Origin: Oscillospiraceae bacterium
GTDB taxonomy: Bacteria > Bacillota > Clostridia > Oscillospirales > Oscillospiraceae
Direction: 5' to 3'
Length of the DNA stretch: 40,464 nucleotides
Assembly: GCA_015068135.1 (NCBI GenBank)
Contig: SVLB01000025.1
Location: forward strand, 1 to 40,464
Position 1 is the first letter of the stretch, and each line of letters begins with the position of its first letter. The notes under the pieces are model-generated. The model was not told where the DNA came from. It did no database searches and saw nothing but the letters and a program-made list of their open reading frames with translations. The position numbers and the translations under genes were made by a program. This document shows positions 31,201 through 39,554 of this stretch, piece after piece.

Positions 31201-32997
31201 ATGTCCGAAGAAACTCTGTACACCTTCCAAAACCCCGAATACCGCAAAACCTTCTGGCACACCTGCTCCCATATTATGGCCCAGGCCGTCAAGCGGCTGT
31301 GGCCTGAGGTGCAGCTTGCCATCGGCCCTGCCATTGACGAGGGCTGGTACTATGACTTTGATGCGCCCTTCTCCTTCACTCCTGAGCATCTGACCCAGAT
31401 CGAGGCGGAGATGAAGAAGATCTGCAAGGAGCGCATCCGCCTGGAGCGCACCGAAAAGCCCCGGGCCGAAGCCATCGCCTATATGGAATCCCTGAACGAG
31501 CCCTATAAGGTAGAGCTGATCCAGGATCTGCCCGAGGAGGCTGTGATCTCCTTCTACACCCAGGGTGAGTTTACCGATCTGTGCGCCGGTCCCCACCTGG
31601 ACCACACCGGCAGAGTCCGCCACAACGGCTTCAAGCTCACCAAGTCCTGCGGCGCTTACTGGCGCGGCGACTCCAACCGCAAGATGCTGCAGCGGATCTA
31701 CGGCATCGGCTTCCCCTCCAAGGACGAGCTGGATGCCTACCTGGAACAGCAGGCAGAGGCACTGAAGCGCGACCACAACAAGCTGGGCCGTGAGCTGGAA
31801 TTTTTCACCACCGTGGAGGAGATCGGTCAGGGTCTGCCCATTTTGCTTCCCAAGGGCGCAAGAGTGATCCAGAAGCTTCAGCGCTGGGTGGAGGACGAGG
31901 AGCAGAAGCGCGGCTATCTGCTCACCAAGACCCCCCTCATGGCAAAGCGGGATCTGTACCGGATCTCCGGTCACTGGGATCATTACCTGGACGGCATGTT
32001 CATCCTGGGCGATCCCTATGACGAGGAGAAGGAGTGCTTTGCCCTGCGTCCCATGACCTGCCCCTTCCAGTACCAGGTCTATCTGAACCGCGCCCGTTCC
32101 TACAGAGATCTGCCCATGCGCTTGGGTGAGACCTCTACCTTGTTCCGCAACGAGGACTCCGGCGAGATGCACGGCCTGATCCGTGTGCGCCAGTTCACCA
32201 TTTCCGAGGGTCACCTGGTCCTTCGTCCCGATCAGCTGGAGGAGGAGTTCAAGGGCTGCCTGGAGCTTGCCAAGTACTGCCTGGATACGGTGGGTATGCT
32301 GGAAAACTGCTCCTTCCGGTTCAGCCAGTGGGATCCTGCCCGTGCCGGCACCAAGTACGAAGGCACCGCTGAGCAGTGGGAAAATGCCCAGGCCGTCATG
32401 AAGGACATCCTGGACAAGCTGGAAGTGGATTACGAGATCGGCATCGACGAGGCCGCCTTCTACGGTCCCAAGCTGGATATTCAGTATAAGAATGTATTCG
32501 GCAAGGAAGACACCATCGTCACCATTCAGATCGATATGCTCCTGGCCCAGAAGTTCGGCATGGAGTATGTGGATGCCGACGGTCAGAAGAAGACCCCCTA
32601 TATCATCCACCGCACCTCCCTGGGCTGCTATGAGCGTACCCTGGCGTACCTCATCGAGCGGTATGCCGGTGCGCTGCCTCTGTGGATGATGCCTGAGCAG
32701 GTCCGTGTGATGCCCATTACCGATCGGGCCCACGAGTACTGCAGAGGTCTTGTGGAGGACCTGAAGAATGCCGGCATCGGCGCCGAGGGTGACTACCGCA
32801 GTGAGAAGCTGGGCTACAAGATCCGTGAGGCACAGCTGCAGAAGGTTCCCTACATGCTGGTCGTAGGCGACCGGGATATGGAAAACGGCACCGTTTCCGT
32901 CCGTACCCGGGCCGGTGAGGACCTGGGCGCCATGACTCCCGCAGAGTTTACCGCCAAGTGCCTGCTGCAGATCGCAACCAAGAGCAAGGAAGTCTGA
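31201..32997 (+). CDS. thrS: threonine--tRNA ligase lacking the N-terminal TGS domain
   Basis: A 598-residue class II synthetase charging tRNA-Thr. It starts directly at the editing domain: HTCSH (H20/H24) and CAGPH supply the HxxxH and CxxxH editing residues; the usual N-terminal TGS domain of about 60 residues is absent. In the catalytic domain, the zinc ligands are retained (Cys in RPMTCP, His in ISEGHLV, His in IIHRTSLG), as is motif 2 (FRNEDSGEMHGLIRVRQFT). Some normally conserved stretches differ (CPFQYQVY for CPGH..IY; SEGH for DDAH). The C-terminal anticodon-binding domain is complete. An ATG at 31195 is one base after AGGAGG; the ATG at 31201 has proper spacing. It is regulated by the T-box upstream. 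Confidence 0.95.
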   Translation: MSEETLYTFQNPEYRKTFWHTCSHIMAQAVKRLWPEVQLAIGPAIDEGWYYDFDAPFSFTPEHLTQIEAEMKKICKERIRLERTEKPRAEAIAYMESLNEPYKVELIQDLPEEAVISFYTQGEFTDLCAGPHLDHTGRVRHNGFKLTKSCGAYWRGDSNRKMLQRIYGIGFPSKDELDAYLEQQAEALKRDHNKLGRELEFFTTVEEIGQGLPILLPKGARVIQKLQRWVEDEEQKRGYLLTKTPLMAKRDLYRISGHWDHYLDGMFILGDPYDEEKECFALRPMTCPFQYQVYLNRARSYRDLPMRLGETSTLFRNEDSGEMHGLIRVRQFTISEGHLVLRPDQLEEEFKGCLELAKYCLDTVGMLENCSFRFSQWDPARAGTKYEGTAEQWENAQAVMKDILDKLEVDYEIGIDEAAFYGPKLDIQYKNVFGKEDTIVTIQIDMLLAQKFGMEYVDADGQKKTPYIIHRTSLGCYERTLAYLIERYAGALPLWMMPEQVRVMPITDRAHEYCRGLVEDLKNAGIGAEGDYRSEKLGYKIREAQLQKVPYMLVVGDRDMENGTVSVRTRAGEDLGAMTPAEFTAKCLLQIATKSKEV

Positions 32998-33017
32998 GGT
33001 CGATCATAAAGAAATAA

Positions 33018-33074
33018 GGTTCTATCAAAATGTTGGGGTCAGGTGATTTGACCCCAACATTTTGTGATAGAACC
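33018..33074 (+). terminator. long hairpin after thrS, probable terminator
   Basis: ggttctatc..aaaatgttggggtca pairs with tgaccccaacatttt..gtgatagaacc, about 24 bp with a 7-nt loop. No T-run follows directly, but a second hairpin with T6 (33079-33117) comes five bases later. Confidence 0.6.
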
Positions 33075-33078
33075 CATT

Positions 33079-33287
33079 AAAAAAACGACAAGTTTCTTTC
33101 GAAACCTGTCGTTTTTTGGCGGAGTGAGAGGGATTTGTTTGCATTTTCCGTCCGTAGGTGTACGGACGGAAAACAAAGGATCAGCCAGTGTTTGCACTGG
33201 CTGGCAACAGTCCACCGGACTGTTGCATTTATGGTCTTCAAATCCCTCTCGAAGCAAGAAAGAGATGCACCCTAAGGTGCATCTCTT
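33079..33287. repeat. tRNA-linked hairpin cassette downstream of tRNA-Ser(GCT)
   Basis: In plus-strand order it contains: a terminator-like hairpin (aaaacgacaagtttc / gaaacctgtcgtttt, 33079-33116) abutting a 21-bp minus-strand copy of the tRNA-Ser 3' end (33117-33137); a 13-bp stem hairpin (33144-33173); a hairpin agccagtg-TTTG-cactggct (33183-33202); a 10-bp hairpin gcaacagtcc-ACC-ggactgttgc (33204-33226); a plus-strand T-arm copy ttcaaatccctctcg (33237-33251); and the tRNA terminator hairpin (33259-33288). The order and hairpin sizes match 217-388 beside tRNA-Val, and ccagtgtttgcactgg is identical in both. Confidence 0.75.
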
Positions 33288-33288
33288 T
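33259..33288 (-). terminator. terminator of tRNA-Ser(GCT)
   Basis: A 13-bp perfect stem aaagagatgcacc / ggtgcatctcttt directly after the tRNA CCA end, with only a short T-run (TTTC) on the minus strand. Confidence 0.6.
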
Positions 33289-33379
33289 GGCGGAGTGAGA
33301 GGGATTTGAACCCTCGCGCGGCTTTAGACCGCCTACTCCCTTAGCAGGGGAGCCCCTTCGGCCTCTTGGGTATCACTCC
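33288..33379 (-). tRNA. tRNA-Ser(GCT)
   Basis: A class II tRNA with long variable arm on the minus strand. Acceptor GGAGTGA/TCACTCC, anticodon stem CTCCC/GGGAG with loop CTGCTAA giving anticodon GCT (serine, AGC/AGU codons), variable arm GGCGGTC..GCCGCGC, T arm GAGGG-TTCAAAT-CCCTC, discriminator G and encoded CCA (33288-33290). It has its own consensus promoter upstream. Confidence 0.95.
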
Positions 33380-33412
33380 GAATAAAAAGCATAAATATTT
33401 GGTTGCCAAAGT

Positions 33413-33441
33413 ATTCTAGCACAGCCGTAAGCCTTTGTCAA
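33413..33441 (-). promoter_or_regulatory. promoter of tRNA-Ser(GCT)
   Basis: On the minus strand, TTGACA (33436-33441), a 17-bp spacer and TAGAAT (33413-33418). Confidence 0.85.
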
Positions 33442-33499
33442 GCATTATCGTAAAAACTTTGCCAAAGACCACATGTAACAAATGCAAAGATTTCTTTTC

Positions 33500-33528
33500 T
33501 TGACTTTCCCACCGGATGATGCTATTAT
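33500..33528 (+). promoter_or_regulatory. promoter of tRNA-Ser(TGA)
   Basis: TTGACT (33500-33505), a 17-bp spacer and TATTAT (33523-33528), 11 bp before the tRNA 5' end. Confidence 0.8.
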
Positions 33529-33539
33529 CTACCCGTTAC

Positions 33540-33628
33540 GGAGAGTTGTCCGAGTGGTTTAAGGAGCCAGTCTTGAAAACTGGTGATTCCGCAAGGAACC
33601 TAGGGTTCGAATCCCTAACTCTCCGCCA
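33540..33628 (+). tRNA. tRNA-Ser(TGA)
   Basis: A class II tRNA. Acceptor GGAGAGT/ACTCTCC, anticodon stem CCAGT..ACTGG with anticodon TGA (serine, UCA/UCN), long variable arm (tgattccgcaaggaacc), T arm TAGGG-TTCGAAT-CCCTA, discriminator G and encoded CCA (33626-33628). It is followed by a compact terminator. The two serine tRNA genes here are divergent and separated by 160 bp. Confidence 0.95.
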
Positions 33629-33631
33629 GAG

Positions 33632-33656
33632 AAAGCACCCTTCGGGGTGCTTTTTT
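33632..33656 (+). terminator. terminator of tRNA-Ser(TGA)
   Basis: aaagcaccc / gggtgcttt stem with a TTCG tetraloop and six T residues. Confidence 0.92.
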
Positions 33657-33844
33657 ATGCCTTGCGGCATGGAATATCTCCCCATCGAGGCAGCCTCTTT
33701 TTGCTTACAATTCTTTTATACTTCCTTCATAACTTGTTCAAATCCGATTGTTATGCTGTTTTCAGTAGGAACCGGCAGCCGCAAGCCGATTCCTGCATCG
33801 CAAAACCTCTTTTCTACCTCTCTTCTTTTATTGATCCCTTTCGC

Positions 33845-33886
33845 AAAAGACCTCCCCTGCCGATTTTGGTGGGGGAGGTCTTTTTT
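33845..33886 (+). terminator. orphan terminator-like hairpin before secA
   Basis: aaaagacctccc / gggaggtctttt stem followed by T6. No gene precedes it on the plus strand since the tRNA terminator at 33656, so either the 33657-33844 stretch holds a small transcript or this is a back-up terminator. The rest of 33657-33930 shows a small ggaaccggc..gccgattcc hairpin and nothing coding. Confidence 0.6.
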
Positions 33887-33930
33887 CTTATGGAAAATTC
33901 AAAAATTAGCTATGATTTTTCCACCCCATG

Positions 33931-33939
33931 TGTTATAAT
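33931..33939 (+). promoter_or_regulatory. extended -10 promoter of secA
   Basis: TG(t)TATAAT (33934-33939), 51 bp before the secA start. No clear -35 is visible at 17 bp. Confidence 0.5.
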
Positions 33940-33989
33940 GAATAAAATATTGCCAATTACCCTTTGATGCATTAGGAGGAACCTGAAAA

Positions 33990-36740
33990 ATGGGACTGTT
34001 TTCCAAACTGTTCGGCACTCCCTCGGAACGGGAGATCAAAAAGATCCGCCCCATGGTGGACAAGATCCTTGCCATGGAGGAGGAGTATGCCAATTTATCT
34101 GAAGAAGCCCTGAAGGCCAAGACCCAGGAATTTAAGGACCGCTATGCCGGCGGCGAATCCCTGGACAGCCTCCTTTGTGAGGCCTTTGCCGCTGTCCGTG
34201 AGGCGGCCTGGCGGGTTTTGGGCATGAAGCCCTACCCGGTTCAGCTTATGGGCGGCATCATTCTGCACCAGGGCCGGATCGCCGAAATGAAGACCGGTGA
34301 AGGTAAGACCCTGGTGGCCATTTTACCCTGCTACCTCAACGCCCTGACCGGACGGGGTGTCCATGTGGTCACCGTCAACGATTACCTTGCCAAGCGTGAC
34401 TCCGAGTGGATGGGTAAGGTCCATCGGTATATGGGCCTGAGTGTGGGACTGGTGATCCCCTCTATGAAGCCCGCTGAGCGACGGGTCGCCTATGCCGCAG
34501 ACATCACCTACTGCACCAATAACGAGCTGGGCTTCGATTATCTGCGTGACAATATGGCCATTTACAAGCAGGAGCTTGTCCAGCGCGGTCATTACTTTGC
34601 CATTGTGGACGAGGTGGACTCCATCCTGATCGACGAAGCCCGTACTCCCCTGATCATCTCCGGCAAGGGTGAGGAATCCTCCAAGCTTTATGAGATGGCA
34701 GACTATTTTGTATCGACCCTGCGCAAGCAGGTCTTTGCCAAGACCGACGAAAAAGAGGCCCTGGACGATTTGGACTGTGACTATGTGGTGGACGAGAAGG
34801 CCCACTCCGTATCCCTGACTGCCTCGGGCATTGCCAAGGCGGAGAAGTTCTTTAACGTAGAGAACCTGGGCGACCCGGAAAACGCCACCCTCTCCCACCA
34901 TATCAACCAGGCCATGAAGGCCCGCGGCCTCATGCGCCGGGATAAGGACTACATGGTCAAGGACGGTCAGATCATCATCGTTGACGAGTTTACCGGACGA
35001 CTGATGTACGGCAGACGGTACAACGAGGGCCTGCACCAGGCCATCGAAGCCAAGGAACGGGTGACCGTTGCCAGCGAAAGCAAGACCCTGGCTACCATCA
35101 CCTTCCAGAATTTCTTCCGCCTTTACGACAAGCTCTCCGGCATGACCGGTACAGCCCTGACCGAAGAAGCGGAATTTAACGCCATCTACGGCCTGGACGT
35201 GGTGGAGATCCCCACCAACCGTCCGGTGATCCGTAAGGACGATTCCGATGTGGTGTATAAGACCATTGCCGGTAAGTACCGGGCCATGATCCGCCAGGTC
35301 CAGGAGTGCCACGAAAAGGGTCAGCCCGTGCTGGTGGGTACCGTATCCATCGAAAAGAGCGAGATCATGAGTAAGCTCCTGCAAAAGGCCGGCATCCCCC
35401 ACAATGTGCTCAATGCCAAATACCATGAGCAGGAAGCCCAGATCGTTGCCCAGGCCGGTAAATTCGGTGCTGTGACCATCGCCACCAACATGGCAGGCCG
35501 TGGTACGGATATCATGCTGGGCGGTAACGCGGAGTATATGGCAAAAAATGCCCTGCGCAAGCAGGAGATCTCCGAAGAACTTCTCCAGGAAGCCGACTCC
35601 TATGCCGAGACCCAGGATCCCGAGATCCTGGCTGTCCGGGAGCAGTATAAGGCCCTTCTTGCCCAGTATAAAGAGGAGATCGCCCAGGAGGCCCAGCAGG
35701 TCCGGGATGCAGGCGGTCTGTTCATCATCGGTACCGAGCGCCACGAGTCCCGCCGGATCGACAATCAGCTTCGGGGCCGTGCCGGTCGTCAGGGTGACCC
35801 CGGCGAAAGCCGCTTCTACCTGAGTCTGGAAGATGACCTTATGCGCATGTTCTCCTCCGACCGGGTCATGACCATGATGAATGCCCTGGGTCTGGACGAG
35901 GACACCCCCATTCAGGCAAAGATCCTCTCCAACGCCGTGGAAAATGCCCAAAAGACTGTGGAAAGCCGTCACTTCCGGGCAAGAAAGAACGTGCTGGAAT
36001 ACGATAACGTGATGAACACCCAGCGTGAGACCATCTATGCCCAACGGCAGAAGGTGCTGGACGGTGAGGATCTGCGGGACAGCATTCTGCGGATGCTGGA
36101 GGGTGTGATCTCCACCCAGACCATGGATATGCTCTCCGAATCCGCAGGTGTTGCCGACCGTCAGCTGGCTCAGACCGTCTATCAGCACTTTGCAGGTCTG
36201 TTCTACCCCAAGGGCGAGTCGTTGAACCTGGAGAAGGATTCTATAGATGCCGAGACCCTGTCCCAGGCCATTTATGACCGGGCGCTGTCCTTCTACGAGG
36301 CCAAGGAAGCCCGGCTCACCCCCACTGTTATGCGGGAGCTGGAGCGTGTGGTCATGCTCCGGGTGGTGGACGAGTACTGGATGGATAATATCGATGCCAT
36401 GGACGATCTGAAGCAGGGCATCGGTCTGCGGGCCTACGGTCAGCACGACCCGGTCATTGCCTATAAAGAGGAAGGCTATCAGATGTTCGATGCCATGATC
36501 ACCGGCATCCGGGAGGAGACCGTTCGCCGGATGTTCCTGGTGGAGCTGAAGCCCCAGCAGGAGATCAAGCGGGAAAAGGTTGCCAAGGAGATCTCCACCG
36601 GCACCTCCGACGGCACCGTCAAGGCCCAGCCTGTGCGCAATAAAGACAAAAAAGTGGGTCCCAATGACCCCTGCCCCTGCGGAAGCGGCAAGAAGTACAA
36701 AAACTGCTGCCGCCAAAAGGACATCGCTGCCAATATGTAA
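33990..36740 (+). CDS. secA: preprotein translocase ATPase SecA
   Basis: A 916-residue motor driving Sec-dependent export at the membrane. Walker A lies in MKTGEGKT (GEGKT at 103-107) and the DEAD-like Walker B in [21 protein letters not shown]. The preprotein cross-linking domain follows, then NBD2 with [22 protein letters not shown] and [27 protein letters not shown]. The helical scaffold and wing domains are complete. The C-terminal tail has the SecB/lipid-binding zinc motif [21 protein letters not shown] lies about ten bases upstream of the ATG. It is probably the first gene of secA-pgeF-binding lipoprotein; only a weak hairpin separates it from pgeF. Confidence 0.97.
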   Translation: MGLFSKLFGTPSEREIKKIRPMVDKILAMEEEYANLSEEALKAKTQEFKDRYAGGESLDSLLCEAFAAVREAAWRVLGMKPYPVQLMGGIILHQGRIAEMKTGEGKTLVAILPCYLNALTGRGVHVVTVNDYLAKRDSEWMGKVHRYMGLSVGLVIPSMKPAERRVAYAADITYCTNNELGFDYLRDNMAIYKQELVQRGHYFAIVDEVDSILIDEARTPLIISGKGEESSKLYEMADYFVSTLRKQVFAKTDEKEALDDLDCDYVVDEKAHSVSLTASGIAKAEKFFNVENLGDPENATLSHHINQAMKARGLMRRDKDYMVKDGQIIIVDEFTGRLMYGRRYNEGLHQAIEAKERVTVASESKTLATITFQNFFRLYDKLSGMTGTALTEEAEFNAIYGLDVVEIPTNRPVIRKDDSDVVYKTIAGKYRAMIRQVQECHEKGQPVLVGTVSIEKSEIMSKLLQKAGIPHNVLNAKYHEQEAQIVAQAGKFGAVTIATNMAGRGTDIMLGGNAEYMAKNALRKQEISEELLQEADSYAETQDPEILAVREQYKALLAQYKEEIAQEAQQVRDAGGLFIIGTERHESRRIDNQLRGRAGRQGDPGESRFYLSLEDDLMRMFSSDRVMTMMNALGLDEDTPIQAKILSNAVENAQKTVESRHFRARKNVLEYDNVMNTQRETIYAQRQKVLDGEDLRDSILRMLEGVISTQTMDMLSESAGVADRQLAQTVYQHFAGLFYPKGESLNLEKDSIDAETLSQAIYDRALSFYEAKEARLTPTVMRELERVVMLRVVDEYWMDNIDAMDDLKQGIGLRAYGQHDPVIAYKEEGYQMFDAMITGIREETVRRMFLVELKPQQEIKREKVAKEISTGTSDGTVKAQPVRNKDKKVGPNDPCPCGSGKKYKNCCRQKDIAANM

Positions 36741-36748
36741 CTTCCGCA

Positions 36749-36774
36749 AAAGCCTTCCCCTGGGGGAAGGCTTT
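36749..36774. repeat. GCCTTCCCC palindrome between secA and pgeF
   Basis: aaagccttcccc / ggggaaggcttt, 12-bp stem, eight bases after the secA stop. The T-run is only TTT, so termination is probably partial. Same hairpin family as 16282-16309. Confidence 0.5.
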
Positions 36775-36802
36775 GACAGACCGAAACTTGAAAGGATCCT
36801 CT

Positions 36803-37588
36803 ATGATCACAAATAAACTTGGTGCCTTAGAGTACCTGACAGCCGAGAATATCCCGGTTTCCCACTGCTTCACCACCCGGTTGGGAGGTGTCAGCACCGA
36901 GCCCCATCTGGCATCCATGAATATCGGCACCCACCGGGGCGACCGCTGGGAAAATGTGCTGGAAAACTACCGGATCCTGGGCAGCGCCCTGGGCTTTGAT
37001 CCCCATAACCTGGTATTGACCCACCAAACCCACACAGACCTTGTGGTTGCCGTGGATGACAGCTTCCGCGGCGCTGGTCTGTATGCCCCGGAGCTTTCCG
37101 ACTGTGACGGTCTGGTGACCAACACCCCCGGTGTGGGGCTGGTGGTCTTCTCTGCCGACTGCACCCCCATTTTATACCACGATCCGGTTACCGGCGCGGT
37201 AGGTGCGGTCCATGCGGGCTGGCGGGGTACTGCCGCCGGGATCGCCGCCAAAGCAGTGGAGGCCATGGTCTCCCACTACGGCTGTGACCCTAAAAACATC
37301 CACGCCGCCATCGGCCCCAACATCCGTCAGTGCTGTTTTGAAACCAACTGGGATGTGCCTCAGGCCATGCTGGATGCCTTGGGGGAGGAAGCCAATGCCC
37401 ACATTCTCCCCAAGGGTGATAAATATTATGTAAACCTAACCGAGATCAACCGGATCTTCCTTCGCCGTGCCGGTGTGGAAAACATCACCGCAAGCACAGA
37501 ATGTACCAAATGCAATCCCCACCGCTACTGGTCAGCCCGGATCACCGGCAATCACCGGGGCAGTCAGGGAGCGCTGATTCTTCGCTGA
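36803..37588 (+). CDS. pgeF: PgeF/YfiH/LACC1-family protein (peptidoglycan editing factor or purine nucleoside phosphorylase type)
   Basis: A 261-residue protein of the multicopper-oxidase-like (Cu-oxidase_4) family. The N-terminus shows HCFTTRLGGVS. The conserved metal residues are His in LTHQTHTD, Cys in FSADCTPI and His in AVHAGWRGT, with IGPNIRQCCFE and TKCNPHRYWSAR following. Members have been described as removing misplaced amino acids from peptidoglycan precursors (PgeF) and as purine nucleoside phosphorylase/adenosine deaminase (LACC1/YfiH); sequence alone does not separate these. The start at 36803 has AAAGGA upstream; an earlier ATG ten codons upstream lacks a ribosome site. It is followed after 13 bp by a lipoprotein gene. 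Confidence 0.88.
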   Translation: MITNKLGALEYLTAENIPVSHCFTTRLGGVSTEPHLASMNIGTHRGDRWENVLENYRILGSALGFDPHNLVLTHQTHTDLVVAVDDSFRGAGLYAPELSDCDGLVTNTPGVGLVVFSADCTPILYHDPVTGAVGAVHAGWRGTAAGIAAKAVEAMVSHYGCDPKNIHAAIGPNIRQCCFETNWDVPQAMLDALGEEANAHILPKGDKYYVNLTEINRIFLRRAGVENITASTECTKCNPHRYWSARITGNHRGSQGALILR

Positions 37589-37601
37589 AAGGAGCTTTGC
37601 C

Positions 37602-39146
37602 ATGCGCCGTTGGATCTGCAGTATCCTCATGATTGCATCACTTTTAAGTCTTGTAGGCTGTGGTGAGGCAGAAAAAGCCTACGTGCCCACGGGCGACGGT
37701 CTGAGCTATCACGAGGACTATACCGGTCCCGTGGAGACCCGTCCCCAAGTCCAGGCACAGAACATGACCCTGACCTACTATCCCGAGCGTTCCTTAAATC
37801 CCATTCAGGCCACGGATTTTACCAACCGCACCCTGTTCAGCCTGCTGTATCAGCCTCTGTTTTCCGTGGATCGGGACTACAAAATGGAGCCGGTGCTTTG
37901 TGAGCGCTATTCCATGAGTCAGGATATGCGCAACTACACCTTTTATCTCGACCCCAAGGCCACCTTCTCCGATGGCTCCCGGGTGCGACCCGAGGATGTG
38001 TGCGCCAGCCTGCAGGCAGCCATGCTCAGCTCCTATTATTCCGGCCGCTTCCGTCATTTTCTGTCCATTACCGTGACAGAGGACCAGGGTATTGCCGTTT
38101 CCCTCTCCACCGCCTATGAAAACCTGCCCATTTTACTGGACATTCCCATTGTCAAGGAATCCCAGGTGGACGAGCCCCGTCCCTTGGGCAGCGGTCCCTA
38201 TATTTGGGACGCCAGCAGTACTTCCCTATGCCTGCGTAAGCGTGCCAACTGGTGGTGCAGTGCAGAGCTTCCTCTCTCCGCTCCCATGATCTCCCTGGTG
38301 GTAGCGGAATCCAACCCGCAGATCCGGGATAATTTCCAGTTCAACGGCCTGAGTTTGGTGTGTACCGACCCCGGCTCCGACAAATACACAGACTATCGCT
38401 CGGACTTTGAGCTTTGGGCCTGTGAAAGCGGACATTTTCTGTACCTGGCAGTCTCCGAAGCCAGCAGCTGGTTCTCCGACCCGGACCTGCGCAAGGCCCT
38501 GACCTACACTGTGGACCGGGACAAGCTGGTGCAGACCTATTACCGGGGCTTCGGCATTGCCGCCACACTGCCCGCGCTCCCTACCTCCCCCTATTACAGT
38601 CAGAAGCTTGCCGAAAAGTACGGCTACGATCCCCAGGTCATGTCCAAGGCTTTGGAAGGCTTTACCCACCCGGAATATCCCATGGTCTTTTTGGTAAACA
38701 GTGACGACAGCCTCCGCACCCGGATGGCCCGCTCCATTGCCGAGACCCTGGAGAGCTACGGCATCGCCGTGACCATGAAAGAATTGTCCGGAGAAGCCTA
38801 CCGCTCTGCCCTGCGGGAACGGAATTACGATCTGTACCTGGGCGAGACCAAGCTGTCTGCCAATATGGATCTTTCCGCCTTCTTCCATACCACCGGTGCC
38901 CTGAGCTACGGCGGCGTGGACGATACCGCCACCTATTCCCTGTGCCTGCAGGCTTTGGAAAACCACGGTAACTATTATACCCTCCATCAGACCGTTATGG
39001 AGGACGGTATGCTGGTTCCCCTGCTTTCCTACACCTATGCTGTCTATGCCACCCGTGGCACCCTGTTGGAGCTGACCCCCGCCCGGGACAATATTTTCTA
39101 CTATTCCCTGGGCAAAACCATGGAAGGGGCCTTCATTCGCAACTGA
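37602..39146 (+). CDS. oligopeptide-type ABC transporter substrate-binding lipoprotein (SBP_bac_5)
   Basis: A 514-residue exported lipoprotein. The signal is MRRWICSILMIASLLSLVGC with the lipidated Cys at residue 20. The mature part fits family-5 binding proteins: LNPIQATDFTNRTLFSLLYQPLF, NYTFYLDPKATFSDGSRVRPEDV, LGSGPYIW, SDPDLRKALTYTVDRDKLV and a closing VPLLSYTYAVYATRG. These bind peptides, nickel chelates or similar; the ligand is unknown. GAAAGGAG lies upstream of the ATG. No permease or ATPase genes follow, since the next gene is pta on the opposite strand, so it is an orphan receptor, apparently co-transcribed with pgeF and perhaps secA. Confidence 0.85.
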   Translation: MRRWICSILMIASLLSLVGCGEAEKAYVPTGDGLSYHEDYTGPVETRPQVQAQNMTLTYYPERSLNPIQATDFTNRTLFSLLYQPLFSVDRDYKMEPVLCERYSMSQDMRNYTFYLDPKATFSDGSRVRPEDVCASLQAAMLSSYYSGRFRHFLSITVTEDQGIAVSLSTAYENLPILLDIPIVKESQVDEPRPLGSGPYIWDASSTSLCLRKRANWWCSAELPLSAPMISLVVAESNPQIRDNFQFNGLSLVCTDPGSDKYTDYRSDFELWACESGHFLYLAVSEASSWFSDPDLRKALTYTVDRDKLVQTYYRGFGIAATLPALPTSPYYSQKLAEKYGYDPQVMSKALEGFTHPEYPMVFLVNSDDSLRTRMARSIAETLESYGIAVTMKELSGEAYRSALRERNYDLYLGETKLSANMDLSAFFHTTGALSYGGVDDTATYSLCLQALENHGNYYTLHQTVMEDGMLVPLLSYTYAVYATRGTLLELTPARDNIFYYSLGKTMEGAFIRN

Positions 39147-39150
39147 AACC

Positions 39151-39188
39151 TTCACCGTAGGGGACGGCCTGCCGTCCCCTACGGTGAA
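39151..39188. repeat. 18-bp perfect GTAGGGG palindrome
   Basis: ttcaccgtaggggacggc and its exact complement with a 2-nt CT loop, five bases after the stop at 39146. No T-run follows. It is the cleanest member of the GTAGGGG...CCCCTAC family in this window. A degenerate one (ccctgcggtggg...ccctac) follows at 39355-39384. Confidence 0.65.
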
Positions 39189-39248
39189 AATGCAAAATGC
39201 AAAGTGCAAAGTGAAAAATTGACAATTGACAATGGACAATTGTCAATT
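39189..39248. repeat. GCAAA-type run followed by an attgacaa/ttgtcaat hairpin
   Basis: atgcaaaatgcaaagtgcaa (39190 onward) is another interspersed GCAAA run. aattgacaattg (39217-39228) and caattgtcaatt (39237-39248) then form a perfect 12-bp stem. Confidence 0.6.
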
Positions 39249-39262
39249 ATGTACGCAACCAG

Positions 39263-39306
39263 GCTGTCATTCCGAGCGAGTGAAACGAGTCGAGGAATCT
39301 GCGCAT
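39263..39306. repeat. GTCATTCCGAG / GAGGAATCT interspersed repeat
   Basis: The sequence ctgtcattccgagcgagtga followed by aacgagtcgaggaatctgcg has the half-sites of a common bacterial intergenic repeat and is the counterpart of the element at 29-69. Confidence 0.5.
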
Positions 39307-39431
39307 TTCGTTTGCTGCGAAAGGCCCTCATTCGTAACTCGCAATGGATATGTGCCCTGCGGTGGGGTCATGACTCCGCCCTACGAAAGGGATTTCTACC
39401 CTATGGCAATATCTTATATCTTCAATATCTC

Positions 39432-39512
39432 CAATATCTCATTATCCCAATATCTCATTATCCCAATATCTCATTATCCCAATATCCCAATATCTCATTA
39501 TCCCAATATCTC
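39432..39512. repeat. 16-bp tandem repeat (caatatctcattatcc)
   Basis: Units begin at 39432, 39448, 39464 and 39488, with a half-unit (caatatcc) at 39480 and a truncated copy at 39504, plus degenerate copies just upstream (39409-39431). The unit is not palindromic and there are no spacers, so this is a microsatellite-like array, not CRISPR. It sits directly before the pta terminator. Confidence 0.85.
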
Positions 39513-39544
39513 AAAAAAGCGGCTGCCGAAGCAGCCGCTTTTTT
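39513..39544 (-). terminator. intrinsic terminator of pta
   Basis: aaaaaagcggctgc / gcagccgctttttt, 14-bp stem with a CGAA loop, ten bases after the pta stop. On the minus strand it ends in six T residues. Confidence 0.9.
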
Positions 39545-39554
39545 TATGTAGGAA

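Noticed and set aside
31150..32733. 527-codon open frame on the minus strand opposite thrS
   Set aside because: Antisense shadow; it also crosses the T-box terminator, and thrS is certain.
34323..36749. 808-codon open frame on the minus strand opposite secA
   Set aside because: A shadow of secA's codon bias; no ribosome site, no recognisable domain, and secA is certain.
39432..39512. Possible CRISPR array
   Set aside because: Repeats are 16 bp, contiguous, without unique spacers, and no cas gene is present.
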